From NCBI GenBank assembly GCA_035477215.1, contig DATIKU010000044.1, positions 1-64,000 on the forward strand: a DNA stretch of 64,000 bases, given 5' to 3'. The notes beneath the pieces are model-generated. The model ran no database searches. It had not been told where the DNA came from and saw only the letters and a program-made list of their open reading frames with translations. The stretch's first letter is position 1. The number at the start of each line of letters is the position of its first letter. Positions 17,517 to 26,015 of this stretch are shown here, piece by piece. A program made the translations under genes and the position numbers. Source of the DNA: Spirochaetota bacterium. GTDB lineage: Bacteria > Spirochaetota > UBA4802 > UBA5368.

Positions 17517-18668
17517 TTACCCGTTCGACAGGATCGCCACCGAGCCGGTGGCCGTCGGTATGCCGCGCCAGGACTGAACAAGGCCCGTCCTCGCGTTCTT
17601 CACCTGACGCGCTCCCGCCTGATGCCGCAGTTGCGTCACCGCCTCGTTGACCTTCATGCCGCCGCTGGCCTCGAAGGCATGCCCCATGCCCAGGGAACCG
17701 CCCGAGGCGTTCACCGGCAGGGCGCCCTGTATCGAAGTCTCCCCCGTCTCCGTCAGAAAGCCCGCCTCTCCCTTACGGGCAATACCCAGCGCCTCAAGGT
17801 GCTGGAGCTCCTTATAGGAATATTCATCGCAGACCTCGACGAAATCGATTTCCTTCGAAAGGTTGGTTATTCCCGCCATCCGACAGGCCTTCTGTGACGC
17901 CAGCCTCGCGTAATCGGCCTCGGCCATGTTCCGGCACCATACATTGCCCTGACCGGAGAACCAGGCGAAACCTTTCACCCACACGGGATTCTTGCAGAGC
18001 GCTTTCGCTTCCTTTTCGGCTGCCAGTACCACCATGATGGAGCCGTCACAGGGCGCGGCCGCGTCCAGGTGTTTGAGCGGCGTCGATATTGGCCTGGACG
18101 AAAGGACGTCATCCACCGTAAGATCGGCACCGTGGGCCGCCTGCGGATTAAGGAGCGCGCTCTTCCTGTTTTTCACCACGACCCTTGCGCACTGCTCTTC
18201 GGTGTTGCCGGACTCGTCGATGAACCGCCGCATTTCGAGGCCCGCGATAAACTCGGCGTTTTCCTTCAGCGTCCTCAGGTAGACCGGGTCAAGGGCGAAT
18301 GATTTTACATCATTCAACGTCTTGACGTTGGACGCCTTGCTGTGGGCCTGCACGGCGATGGTGCGGAACATTCCGGTGTTGATCATCATGCAGCCTATCC
18401 CAAAGGCCTGGAGAAAATCCGCGGTCACCGTGTGCACCGGGCGCATGACCGCTCCCATCTGGTCGGGAACGTACTCGTCGAAAATACTGTAGCCCTCCAT
18501 GAAGTCCTCGGAAGCCGTGACGAAAGAATCAATTTCCCTGGGATGCAGTCCCGCTTCGGCGTACGCCTTGACTGCCGCGCTGTACGTAAGCTCCTTGAAG
18601 GACAAGGCGGGGCTTACGGATGTAAAGCCCGTTACGCCTATTCCAATGATTGCGACACGCTCATTCAT
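17517..18668 (-). CDS. Thiolase-superfamily protein without canonical nucleophilic cysteine, copy A
   Basis: A 383-residue thiolase-fold protein and first gene of the catabolic operon, with a strong GAGGAGG site seven bases before the ATG. The region equivalent to the CASG nucleophile reads TVTADFLQAFG (residues 80-90), so threonine 82 seems to stand where cysteine is expected. A cysteine occurs only later (C93). The histidine of the usual 'HD.F' motif is replaced (VEVCDEYSYKEL), while GGSLGMGHAFEASGG keeps the C-terminal GH. It is related to copy B but clearly diverged. It may be a retro-aldolase, a retro-Claisen enzyme using another residue, or a non-catalytic partner of copy B. Confidence 0.85.
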   Translation of the reverse strand: MNERVAIIGIGVTGFTSVSPALSFKELTYSAAVKAYAEAGLHPREIDSFVTASEDFMEGYSIFDEYVPDQMGAVMRPVHTVTADFLQAFGIGCMMINTGMFRTIAVQAHSKASNVKTLNDVKSFALDPVYLRTLKENAEFIAGLEMRRFIDESGNTEEQCARVVVKNRKSALLNPQAAHGADLTVDDVLSSRPISTPLKHLDAAAPCDGSIMVVLAAEKEAKALCKNPVWVKGFAWFSGQGNVWCRNMAEADYARLASQKACRMAGITNLSKEIDFVEVCDEYSYKELQHLEALGIARKGEAGFLTETGETSIQGALPVNASGGSLGMGHAFEASGGMKVNEAVTQLRHQAGARQVKNARTGLVQSWRGIPTATGSVAILSNG

Positions 18669-18810
18669 TAACTGACCTCCTCTTGGTTGTTGTGGTTTTG
18701 TGTTTTTCCCCCGGTTTCATGCGTGACCGCCGGACTGAGCGCGCCCCGCAGAACCATCGTTCCATTGAAGAAGCGAATCATCCCCGCACCGGCTGGATGG
18801 TCGTCCAAAT

Positions 18811-18826
18811 TATATTTAAAAATATA
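18811..18826 (-). promoter_or_regulatory. AT-rich palindrome before the thiolase operon
   Basis: TATATTT-AA-AAATATA is a perfect 7-2-7 palindrome in otherwise GC-rich DNA, about 145 bases upstream of the first thiolase-like gene. It is just past the stop codon of the XRE-cupin gene. It contains TATAAT-like sequence on the minus strand and could be a promoter with a regulator site. It resembles, without matching exactly, the palindrome in front of the XRE-cupin gene. Confidence 0.35.
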
Positions 18827-18827
18827 C

Positions 18828-19379
18828 TCACAATGTCCCAACCCATAATACCGCCGCGCGCCCTTTCGAGCGGCCCGTAACCATCTGTTTCTCCGGCACC
18901 GACCAGTAATGCACCGCGTCGCCCTCCGAAAGGGCTATGTGCTCCTCCCCGAGCACAAGCTCGACCGAACCGTGCAGTACGCACAAAACCTCCTGGCTGT
19001 TCTTGATGTTTTTCCTCACCGGGATGCTCCTGTTCTGCTCGATGAGCAGCACAGAGCTGTCTACGACCCGCCGGTTCTCCGGCGGGAAGAATCGCCTGGT
19101 AACGAAACCCGACGCGGGAATGTCCGCGTCGTCCCAGTCGTCCCTGCGCACCACCACCAGCTTTTCCTGCTTGCGTGCCTGGTTGAGAAGATCGCCGGCT
19201 TCCATGCCAAGCGCACTGCATATATTGACAAGCGTGTCGACCGAGGGCGAATTGACGTCGTTCTCGATCTGGCTCAAGAAACCCTCGGAGATGCCCGCCT
19301 TTTCCGCAACCACCTTGAGCGTGAGTTTGCGATCCTTTCGTTTCTGCCGCAACAGCGCGCCGAGATTCATTTTCCCCAA
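18828..19379 (-). CDS. XRE-cupin transcriptional regulator, copy 1
   Basis: A 183-residue protein with an N-terminal XRE helix-turn-helix (residues about 5-60: LRQKRKDRKLTLKVVAEKAG, ISEGFLSQIEND) and a C-terminal cupin domain (about 110-180: SQEVLCVLHGSVELVLGEEH, LSEGDAVHYWSV). This architecture typically senses a small ligand in the cupin and controls adjacent catabolic genes. It lies directly upstream of the thiolase/DUF35/dehydrogenase/ligase operon on the same strand, so local control of that operon is the natural inference. A palindromic candidate operator precedes its own start at 19390-19410, suggesting autoregulation. Confidence 0.85.
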   Translation of the reverse strand: MGKMNLGALLRQKRKDRKLTLKVVAEKAGISEGFLSQIENDVNSPSVDTLVNICSALGMEAGDLLNQARKQEKLVVVRRDDWDDADIPASGFVTRRFFPPENRRVVDSSVLLIEQNRSIPVRKNIKNSQEVLCVLHGSVELVLGEEHIALSEGDAVHYWSVPEKQMVTGRSKGRAAVLWVGTL

Positions 19380-19389
19380 GCCTATATAA

Positions 19390-19410
19390 ATATTTGCTTA
19401 CAGTAAATAT
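19390..19410 (-). promoter_or_regulatory. Palindromic candidate operator of the XRE-cupin gene
   Basis: The 21-base imperfect palindrome runs ATATTTGCTT-A-CAGTAAATAT, with eight of ten positions matching between arms. It lies 10-30 bases before the regulator start codon. A further half-site (AGTAAACAT, 19419-19427) follows. The whole region 19381-19440 is AT-rich and probably carries the promoter. Binding by this or the neighbouring XRE-cupin protein is inferred. Confidence 0.45.
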
Positions 19411-19562
19411 ATACCATAAGTAAACATTTATAAAAAATGTCAATGAATTAATGAAATGTGTGGTATTCGGACGGGTGTCCGTGGGGATCCGGCACATCGC
19501 TTCGCGCCGGAATGTAAACGATCCGGCGCGGTTATAATTCTCGACAAGTCAGCATCAACAAA

Positions 19563-20207
19563 TCAGCCCGTATACACCACCGCGAGCACCTGCGCCGGGC
19601 CGCTCCCCAAGCTTTTCAGAGAATGGGGCACCGTTGAGAGATAATAGATACTGTCGCCTTCCTTCAGCGTTTCTTCTTTTTTCCCCAGGCGGATCAACAT
19701 CTCTCCCTCCAGCACAAAAAGGAATTCCTCGCCGTCGTGGCTGGAAAGCTCGTCGGCGCTCCCCCCTGCCGGGAGGGTGACGATGAACGATTCCATGTGG
19801 CGCGAGACCACTCCGGTCGAAAGGGACTGGTAGAGGTATTGCGGGTTCTCCCTGGTGCCCGACGGGGTCCTGTGCGCATCGCGCCGGTCTTCCTTGCGGA
19901 TGACCGAGTAGCTGTAGCCGGACTCCTCGTCGAGGATAATCCCCGTGGCGACGCGAAGGGTCTTTGATAATCGGATGATGGATCCCAGGTCCGGGAATAC
20001 CTTTGCGTTTTCGACTTCCTGCAGATACCGCTCGTCGACGCCCGAGAGCTTCGCGAGCTTTTCGAGCGAGATTCCCTGCATTTCGCGGATTCTCTTAAGC
20101 CGCTCGCCGATGAAGGTCTTTTCCTCGCTTTTTTCCTGCTGGCCGTAATAGCCGGCGAGGTCGTTGAGGTAATTCTGGTAATCTTCGCTCTTTACCTGGG
20201 TTCTCAT
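19563..20207 (-). CDS. XRE-cupin transcriptional regulator, copy 2
   Basis: This 214-residue regulator has an N-terminal extension of about 30 residues (MRTQVKSEDYQNYLNDLAGY). An XRE helix-turn-helix follows (about 33-88: RLKRIREMQGISLEKLAKLS, GVDERYLQEVENAK), then a cupin (about 140-214: HDGEEFLFVLEGEMLIRLGK, LKEGDSIYYLSTVPHSLKSL). It differs in length and sequence from copy 1, so the pair are old paralogues. It lies about 180 bases upstream of copy 1 on the same strand. XRE-cupin proteins of this extended type often flank acyl-CoA ligase and acyl-CoA dehydrogenase genes. Its ligand and target sites are unknown. Confidence 0.85.
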   Translation of the reverse strand: MRTQVKSEDYQNYLNDLAGYYGQQEKSEEKTFIGERLKRIREMQGISLEKLAKLSGVDERYLQEVENAKVFPDLGSIIRLSKTLRVATGIILDEESGYSYSVIRKEDRRDAHRTPSGTRENPQYLYQSLSTGVVSRHMESFIVTLPAGGSADELSSHDGEEFLFVLEGEMLIRLGKKEETLKEGDSIYYLSTVPHSLKSLGSGPAQVLAVVYTG

Positions 20208-20272
20208 GCTGTCACCTTTTCCCTTTCCGAAACGGTCCGCGACAGGCGGCCGGGCATACCGTATGTCGGCAG

Positions 20273-20300
20273 ACTATTCACTCCGGGGATAATCAGTCAA
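20273..20300 (-). promoter_or_regulatory. Sigma-70-like promoter for XRE-cupin copy 2
   Basis: On the minus strand TTGACT (20300-20295) and AATAGT (20278-20273) are separated by 16 bases, about 65 bases upstream of the ATG at 20207. Five of six and four of six bases match the consensus. Confidence 0.4.
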
Positions 20301-20326
20301 CAGCAAAAACTCGAGAGGGGCGGCAG

Positions 20327-20416
20327 CTACGCGCCATAGAGAACGGCAGGGATGATCGACCGGTCGTCACTCAGGTTTTCGATACGATGGGGTATGGAGG
20401 AGTCGTATGGTGCCGA
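20327..20416 (-). pseudogene. C-terminal remnant of a third XRE-cupin regulator
   Basis: A minus-strand frame ends with SAPYDSSIPHRIENLSD followed by DRSIIPAVLYGA. This is the signature C-terminus of cupin regulators (usually 'GDSIYYDSSIPHR...') and aligns with the last 24 residues of XRE-cupin copy 2 (STVPHSLKSLGSGPAQVLAV followed by VYTG). Only about 30 codons of homology remain. The upstream part of the frame (from 20524) has no cupin or HTH sequence, so this is a decayed fragment and not a gene. Confidence 0.45.
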
Positions 20417-20684
20417 TTTCGATACGACCATTCCGCCCGGTTCCTTTTTATCTTTCATTGATAAACGCCCCGCGCGCCGCCCCGTCCCGGCATAACCGGA
20501 TGTAAGCGTTGCGCTTTGACACAACCAGTGGCATATAAAGCGTACCGCAGCATATCAGGCGTTCAACTTATTTCACCAAATAACCGCCGCCCTAAAACGG
20601 CCCGCATGAGATATATGGCTTCGCGGCGCCATCCCCTCGCCCTGTATTCCTCTTTCTTCTTCGGCCCCTGCCGCGCCGAATCCT
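20417..20684. other. Intergenic region upstream of the regulator remnant
   Basis: The space between XRE-cupin copy 2 and the short-chain dehydrogenase totals 477 bases. Apart from a promoter candidate and the cupin remnant, I see only unstructured GC-rich sequence that is probably decayed coding DNA. No RNA gene or terminator is apparent. Confidence 0.35.
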
Positions 20685-21515
20685 TCATTTCTTCGCCGCC
20701 TGCCTGCGTACTTTTTTTACCGCCCCGTCCATGACCGCCTCGACCAGCCAAGGGAACAAACGCTTCATTATATGAGTAAACTTCCCTTCAAATCCCGGGA
20801 TGATGACGAACTTTTTCTTCAGCGTGTCCTTCAGCATGGCCTTCGCCACGAAGTCCGGCTGGTACAGCCCGGCGTTCCCGGAGATGGCCTTCGTTTCGGC
20901 GGGCTTGGTCTTGTTCTCCTCCCGGAGCTGGGGCGTGTCCGTATCGGGAGGGCACAGCACCGAAACGTTCACGTTATGCGGCTTCAGCTCGCCGCGCAGG
21001 CTCTCGGAAAAGCCGATCAGGCCGAACTTGGCCGCGCTGTACGCCGTGTAGCCGTACACGCCCACCAGGCCCGCCAGCGACGAGATGTTCACGATGTGTC
21101 CGGCGCCCTTCGCCTTCATCACGGGCACCAGCGCCTCGCACACGTTCCAGACGCCGTACAGGTCGATTTTTATCTCCTCGTCGAACTTCTCGAACGAGGT
21201 ATTTTCAAAATCGTTGCAGTAGGCCACTCCGGCGCTGTTGATAAGCACGTCCGGCGCGCCGAATTTTTTCACCGCCTTCGCCATCGCCTTCTTCACGCCT
21301 CGATTGTCCGAAACGTCAAGCGACTCGGCCGCGAAACGCTGCGAGCCTGATTTCTTCGAGCCTTCTATCTCTGCAAGCGCCTTTTCCAGCCGCTCTTTGT
21401 TCCGCGCGAAGATCGCCACATTCGCGCCATACGACGCGAGCAGGACCGCGGTGGCGAGGCCGATACCGCTCGAGCCGCCGGTGATGTAGACCGTTTTCCC
21501 ATCATAATAGTTCAT
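20685..21515 (-). CDS. Short-chain dehydrogenase/reductase, 3-ketodihydrosphingosine-reductase-like
   Basis: I start at ATG 21515 (276 residues), which has a GGAG site and begins directly with the Rossmann strand. The longer frame adds unrelated sequence. Motifs are TGGSSGIG (residues 12-19, NAD(P)-binding), NSAG, and the catalytic YTAYSAAK. The C-terminal extension after residue 200 (PPDTDTPQL, then a basic tail ending VKKVRRQAAKK) is typical of the KDSR/TSC10-like subgroup, which reduces 3-ketosphinganine or other long-chain 3-keto compounds near the membrane. It is divergent from a long-chain acyl-CoA synthetase. A lipid-modifying role is likely, but the exact substrate is uncertain. Confidence 0.85.
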   Translation of the reverse strand: MNYYDGKTVYITGGSSGIGLATAVLLASYGANVAIFARNKERLEKALAEIEGSKKSGSQRFAAESLDVSDNRGVKKAMAKAVKKFGAPDVLINSAGVAYCNDFENTSFEKFDEEIKIDLYGVWNVCEALVPVMKAKGAGHIVNISSLAGLVGVYGYTAYSAAKFGLIGFSESLRGELKPHNVNVSVLCPPDTDTPQLREENKTKPAETKAISGNAGLYQPDFVAKAMLKDTLKKKFVIIPGFEGKFTHIMKRLFPWLVEAVMDGAVKKVRRQAAKK

Positions 21516-21748
21516 GGACAATTCTCCATACAGGTTTATTGCACGGTGATTCCGAAAATCCGGGGACGGCTGCTTTCGCGTTTCCGCAAACTGCGGAAGA
21601 CGCCCTCCGGGCGCTTCGACCCCGCAACAGTCTGATATGAAATTTGCTCCGAAAATCAACATAAAAACCGCCGCCCCATATATTTATTGACGCCCGCGGG
21701 CACGCTCTGGATAATGCGGGAGAGCGTCGGGGACGGAGGTGCTAACGG

Positions 21749-23638
21749 ATGGGAAAAACGGCAGGCGGCATCGAGGGTCTCAGGGAACTTTTCAGCGACG
21801 CGCCGCTCGAAGAGAAATCGCTCGGGGCGCTGCAAATCAATTCATATCTGCGGATATGGAACCGGACCGCCGTCATCTCGCGCGAGAAGAACGGCCACTC
21901 CACGCTCGAGATGGTGCCCATAAAGGCGTCCGAATTCGTCGAACAACAGCTCTGCCTGGCCGCCGGTCTTCTCGAGCTCGGCGTTGAAAAGGGCGATACG
22001 GTCGCCATCTACTCTCCCAACTCGGCCCGGTACGCGATCGAGCTCTTCGCCATCTTCACCATCGGAGCGGTTTTCGTACCGGTTTACCCCACCATGACCG
22101 AGGAAGAGGTCGACCTGCTGCTTCGGCACTCGGAGTCCAGGTTCGTCTTCGCCGGCGACATTATGCAGTTCCAGAAGTCCCTTGCCATTCTCAACAGGGT
22201 GAAATCGCCGCTTAAAAAGCTCATCGTGAATTACCACACGGCAACGGGAAACCCGAACGTCCTCACGTACGACGAACTCATCAGACTGGGCAGGCGCTCG
22301 GGGAAAGTCCACGATGCTGCGCGGATGCTGCGAACCGTCAGCGAAGAGGATCTTGCCGCGCTCCTTTATACACCCGGCACGACCGGCATACCCAAGGGGG
22401 CGCTCCTCACCCACGGCAATTTCCTCGCACAGCGGAGGCTTCTCGATCTTTTCCGGGTTACCGATAAAGACGTGCGGCTTGCGCATCTCCCGTTCAGCCA
22501 CGTGTTCGGCCTGTCCGCCGACCTGCTGTCAGCGACGGCCACCGGTTCGCTCCTCTGCATAATGAAAAGCCTCGAGACCGAGGAGGTGCTCGATTACATC
22601 CGCGAGGTACGGCCCACGATTATCTGTTCGGTCCCGCGCATGTACGAAAAGATCTGCGTCACCATCGTTCAGGGGCTGCAGCAGTACGGGAGGACCAGGC
22701 GCGCGCTCGCCTCGCTTGCCATGAAGATCGGCCGCAAACACTATATCGCCGAATCCAGCGGCCGCGGAGCCCCGCTTTTTTTGGGCGTTCTAAAAAAACT
22801 CCTGTATCCCCAGCTCAGGCGGATCAGATCATCACAGGGCATGAGCAGGGTCCGCATCCTCGTCTCCGGCGGCGGCCCCCTCCCGCTCGAGATCGCCTAC
22901 TTCTTCGGCGGCATCGGCCTGCCGATCACCGAGGGATACGGGCTCACCGAAACCGCCCCCATCATCAACGTAAACAGGTTCGACCTCAACAAGCCCGGCA
23001 CGGTCGGGCCGCCGCTCGAAGGGGTGGTCGAAAAGATCAGCGACGAGGGCGAAATACTCGTCAAGGGCCCGACGGTATTCAAGGAATATTATAAAAGCGA
23101 CGAGGAAAACGAGGTGGCATTCACGGCCGACGGCTTCTTCCGCACCGGCGATATCGGCATTTTCGACAAGGACGGCTATCTTATAATAACAGGCCGAATC
23201 AAGGACCTGCTCATCACCTCGTCGGGGAAAAACATCGCTCCGCTCTACATCGAGAAAAAGTTCGAAAACGAACCGTACATCAGCTTTATCTGCGTGGTCG
23301 GCGATCGCAGAAAATATCTTACGGCGCTGGTAGTCCCGGATTTCGCCCGCCTGCGCGCCTACGCCCGCGATCGCAACCTGAAATTCCAGGGGGACGAGGA
23401 CCTGGTGGCCCACCCCGAGGTGTTCGCGTTCTTCAAGGAGCGCATAGGAGCGATCAACGAAACGCTGGCCAGGTACGAGCAGATCAAAAAGTTTACCCTG
23501 CTGCCAAACGATTTCTCGGTGGAAAGCGGGGAGCTCTCTCCAACCTTCAAGTTCCGCCGCCACCATGTGCATGAAAAGTACAGGGACCTCATCGACACCA
23601 TGTATCCGTCGAGCGACTCGATCCCCGACGAGTTGTAG
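21749..23638 (+). CDS. Long-chain acyl-CoA synthetase (AMP-forming)
   Basis: A 629-residue ANL enzyme of the long-chain fatty-acid-CoA ligase (FACL/FadD15-like) group. Motifs are LLYTPGTTGIPKGALLTH (the usual serine after YT is proline here), the FACL-type LPFSHVFG, ITEGYGLTETAPIINVN, FFRTGDIGIFDKDGYLIITG, and RIKDLLITSSGKNIAP with the characteristic SGKNIAP. The GGAGG site lies nine bases before the ATG. It should activate long-chain fatty acids at the membrane for breakdown or lipid synthesis. It differs from the ligase at 12243, so the window carries two distinct acyl-activating enzymes. It is divergent to the short-chain dehydrogenase. Confidence 0.9.
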   Translation: MGKTAGGIEGLRELFSDAPLEEKSLGALQINSYLRIWNRTAVISREKNGHSTLEMVPIKASEFVEQQLCLAAGLLELGVEKGDTVAIYSPNSARYAIELFAIFTIGAVFVPVYPTMTEEEVDLLLRHSESRFVFAGDIMQFQKSLAILNRVKSPLKKLIVNYHTATGNPNVLTYDELIRLGRRSGKVHDAARMLRTVSEEDLAALLYTPGTTGIPKGALLTHGNFLAQRRLLDLFRVTDKDVRLAHLPFSHVFGLSADLLSATATGSLLCIMKSLETEEVLDYIREVRPTIICSVPRMYEKICVTIVQGLQQYGRTRRALASLAMKIGRKHYIAESSGRGAPLFLGVLKKLLYPQLRRIRSSQGMSRVRILVSGGGPLPLEIAYFFGGIGLPITEGYGLTETAPIINVNRFDLNKPGTVGPPLEGVVEKISDEGEILVKGPTVFKEYYKSDEENEVAFTADGFFRTGDIGIFDKDGYLIITGRIKDLLITSSGKNIAPLYIEKKFENEPYISFICVVGDRRKYLTALVVPDFARLRAYARDRNLKFQGDEDLVAHPEVFAFFKERIGAINETLARYEQIKKFTLLPNDFSVESGELSPTFKFRRHHVHEKYRDLIDTMYPSSDSIPDEL

Positions 23639-23744
23639 GGCCGGCCGGGAAAACATGACGCGGCCATTTCCATATTGACAAAATCCATGCGGCCTGCCAT
23701 GCTTTCCATGTGACATAAATCGATTCCCTCGCGCCTGCCGGACC

Positions 23745-26015
23745 ATGAACATCGAACAGCTCATCGACTACCTTAAATCCCACGAGCCCTTCACCGCACA
23801 GGTAAGTTCGTGGATCAGACATGACCCCGTGCCAGCGTCTTACGAACCCTTCCCCGACTATATCAACGGGCGGCTTGTCGATATAGTCGGCAAAAGGGGC
23901 GTCGAGAGGCTCTACTCGCACCAGCGCGAGGCCTGCGACGCGGTGAACAGGGGCGAGAACGTCGTCATCGTCACGCCCACCGCGTCTGGAAAGACGCTCT
24001 GTTACAACCTCCCGGTTCTCGACGCCATGATGAAAAACCCCGACGACCGTGCGCTGTATATCTTCCCCACCAAGGCCCTCTCGCAGGACCAGCTTTCCGA
24101 ACTCCACGGCATCATCACCGAAACCGGGCTCGACATAAAGACCTTCACCTTCGACGGCGACACGCCCAACTCGGCGCGCAAGGCAATCCGCGCCGCCGGC
24201 AACATCGTCATCACCAATCCCGACATGCTACATTCTGGGATACTCCCGCACCACACCATATGGGTAAAGCTTTTCGAAAACCTCAAATACATCGTCATCG
24301 ACGAAATACACTCCTACCGCGGTGTGTTCGGGAGCCACCTGGCTAATCTCATGCGCCGGCTCCAGCGCATCTGCCTTTTTTACGGCTCGAACCCGCGGTT
24401 CATCTGCTGCTCGGCTACAATTGCCAATCCGCTCGAACACGCCGAGGCGCTCATCGAGCGCCGCTTCAGACTGATCGATAAAAGCGGCGCGCCGCGGGGG
24501 GAGCGGCATTACGTGCTCTACAATCCCCCGGTGGTAAACCGCGAACTCGGGATCCGCGCATCGGCCGTAAAGGAAGCCGCGAAGGTCGGCGCTCTCTTCC
24601 TCGCCAATAAAATCTCCACTATCATCTTCGCGCGGAGCCGCCTGCGCACCGAGATCATCTCTACCTACCTCAGGGAGCAATGCGCGCCAATCAAGAGCAA
24701 AATCGCCGCATACCGCGGAGGGTATCTCCCGAACGAACGGCGCGCCATCGAGCGGGGCCTCCGGGAAGGGAAGATCGTGGGCGTGGTATCGACCAACGCG
24801 CTCGAGCTCGGCATCGATATCGGCATGCTCGACGCGGCTATTACCGTGGGCTATCCCGGTTCCATCTCATCGCTCTACCAGCAGCTGGGCCGCGCCGGGC
24901 GCCGCGGCCGAGCCTCGCTCGCCGTCATCATCGCCACCAGCTCGCCGCTCGACCAGTACATAGTGAGCAACGCGGGCTTCCTCCTCGGATCGAATCCCGA
25001 GGGCGCCACCATCAATCCCGACAACCTCCTCATATTGATGGACCACATCAAATGCGCCTCCTTCGAGCTCCCGTTCGACAGTGGCGAGCGCTTCGCGCGC
25101 CACCTCGCCACCACGACCGAAATGCTCGAATATCTCGAGGAACGGGGAATCCTCAAGCGTTCCGGCGAACGATTCCACTGGATGAGCGACATCTATCCGG
25201 CGAACGAGATATCGCTGCGCACGGCCGCCCGCGAAAATTTCGTTATCGTCGATAACACCGACCACTCGCGGGTGATCGGAGAGATCGATTATTATTCGGC
25301 GCCCACCCTCATACACGACGACGCCATCTATCTCCACCAGGGGAGACAGTACTATATAGACAGGCTCGACTGGGAGCGCCGAATGGCCTTCTGTCACGAG
25401 GTGGATTCGGACTATTACACCGACGCCGAAACCAAGACCGACATCCGCGTGCTCGAGAGCAGCGATTCGCGCGCGCTGTCGGGCGGCACGCTTTCCAGGG
25501 GAGAGATCAACGTCCGCAACAAGGCGGTCATGTTCAAGAAGATCAAGTTCAACACGCACGAAAACCTCGGCTGGGGTAAAATTCATCTTCCGGAACAGGA
25601 GATGCACACCTCCTCGGTATGGATCGACTTCGACGAGGAGCGGCTCGACGCCGTTGCCGGAAAGCCGCTCTCGGCCAGGCTTCTTTACTCGATTGCATAC
25701 ATTTTGCGCAATATCGTTCCGTTGTTCACGCTTTCCGATTACGGGGACATACACGTCGTTCATCAGACCCGCTCAAACTACAGCGGAAAGCCGGCCGTCT
25801 TCGTATACGACTCGGTGCCCGGCGGCGTCGGCATCGCCGAAAGGGCCTTCCAGGTGATCGGGCTTGTCGCCGCGGAATCGATCGGCGTAATTGAACGCTG
25901 CGCCTGCGCCGCGGGCTGCCCCGGTTGCGTGGGGCCCCTTCCCCCGGGCGACGACGACATCAAGGGCGCGGTGAAGAAGGCCCTGCGCGAGCTTTCGCAT
26001 GAGCCTGAAGGATAA
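23745..26015 (+). CDS. mrfA: MrfA-like DEAD/DEAH helicase with DUF1998 zinc domain
   Basis: A 756-residue superfamily-2 helicase. Walker A is TPTASGKT (about residues 75-82), box II is VIDEIHSYRG (about 186), and SAT is CCSATIANP. The helicase C domain has QQLGRAGRRGR. The C-terminal DUF1998 region carries a four-cysteine cluster (CACAAGCPGC, about 719-729). This is the architecture of Bacillus subtilis MrfA (YprA) and the related yeast Hrq1, a 3'-5' DNA helicase in mitomycin/interstrand-crosslink repair. It overlaps the start of the exonuclease gene mrfB by 17 bases, reproducing the known mrfAB pair. Function is inferred from family and gene order. Confidence 0.9.
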   Translation: MNIEQLIDYLKSHEPFTAQVSSWIRHDPVPASYEPFPDYINGRLVDIVGKRGVERLYSHQREACDAVNRGENVVIVTPTASGKTLCYNLPVLDAMMKNPDDRALYIFPTKALSQDQLSELHGIITETGLDIKTFTFDGDTPNSARKAIRAAGNIVITNPDMLHSGILPHHTIWVKLFENLKYIVIDEIHSYRGVFGSHLANLMRRLQRICLFYGSNPRFICCSATIANPLEHAEALIERRFRLIDKSGAPRGERHYVLYNPPVVNRELGIRASAVKEAAKVGALFLANKISTIIFARSRLRTEIISTYLREQCAPIKSKIAAYRGGYLPNERRAIERGLREGKIVGVVSTNALELGIDIGMLDAAITVGYPGSISSLYQQLGRAGRRGRASLAVIIATSSPLDQYIVSNAGFLLGSNPEGATINPDNLLILMDHIKCASFELPFDSGERFARHLATTTEMLEYLEERGILKRSGERFHWMSDIYPANEISLRTAARENFVIVDNTDHSRVIGEIDYYSAPTLIHDDAIYLHQGRQYYIDRLDWERRMAFCHEVDSDYYTDAETKTDIRVLESSDSRALSGGTLSRGEINVRNKAVMFKKIKFNTHENLGWGKIHLPEQEMHTSSVWIDFDEERLDAVAGKPLSARLLYSIAYILRNIVPLFTLSDYGDIHVVHQTRSNYSGKPAVFVYDSVPGGVGIAERAFQVIGLVAAESIGVIERCACAAGCPGCVGPLPPGDDDIKGAVKKALRELSHEPEG

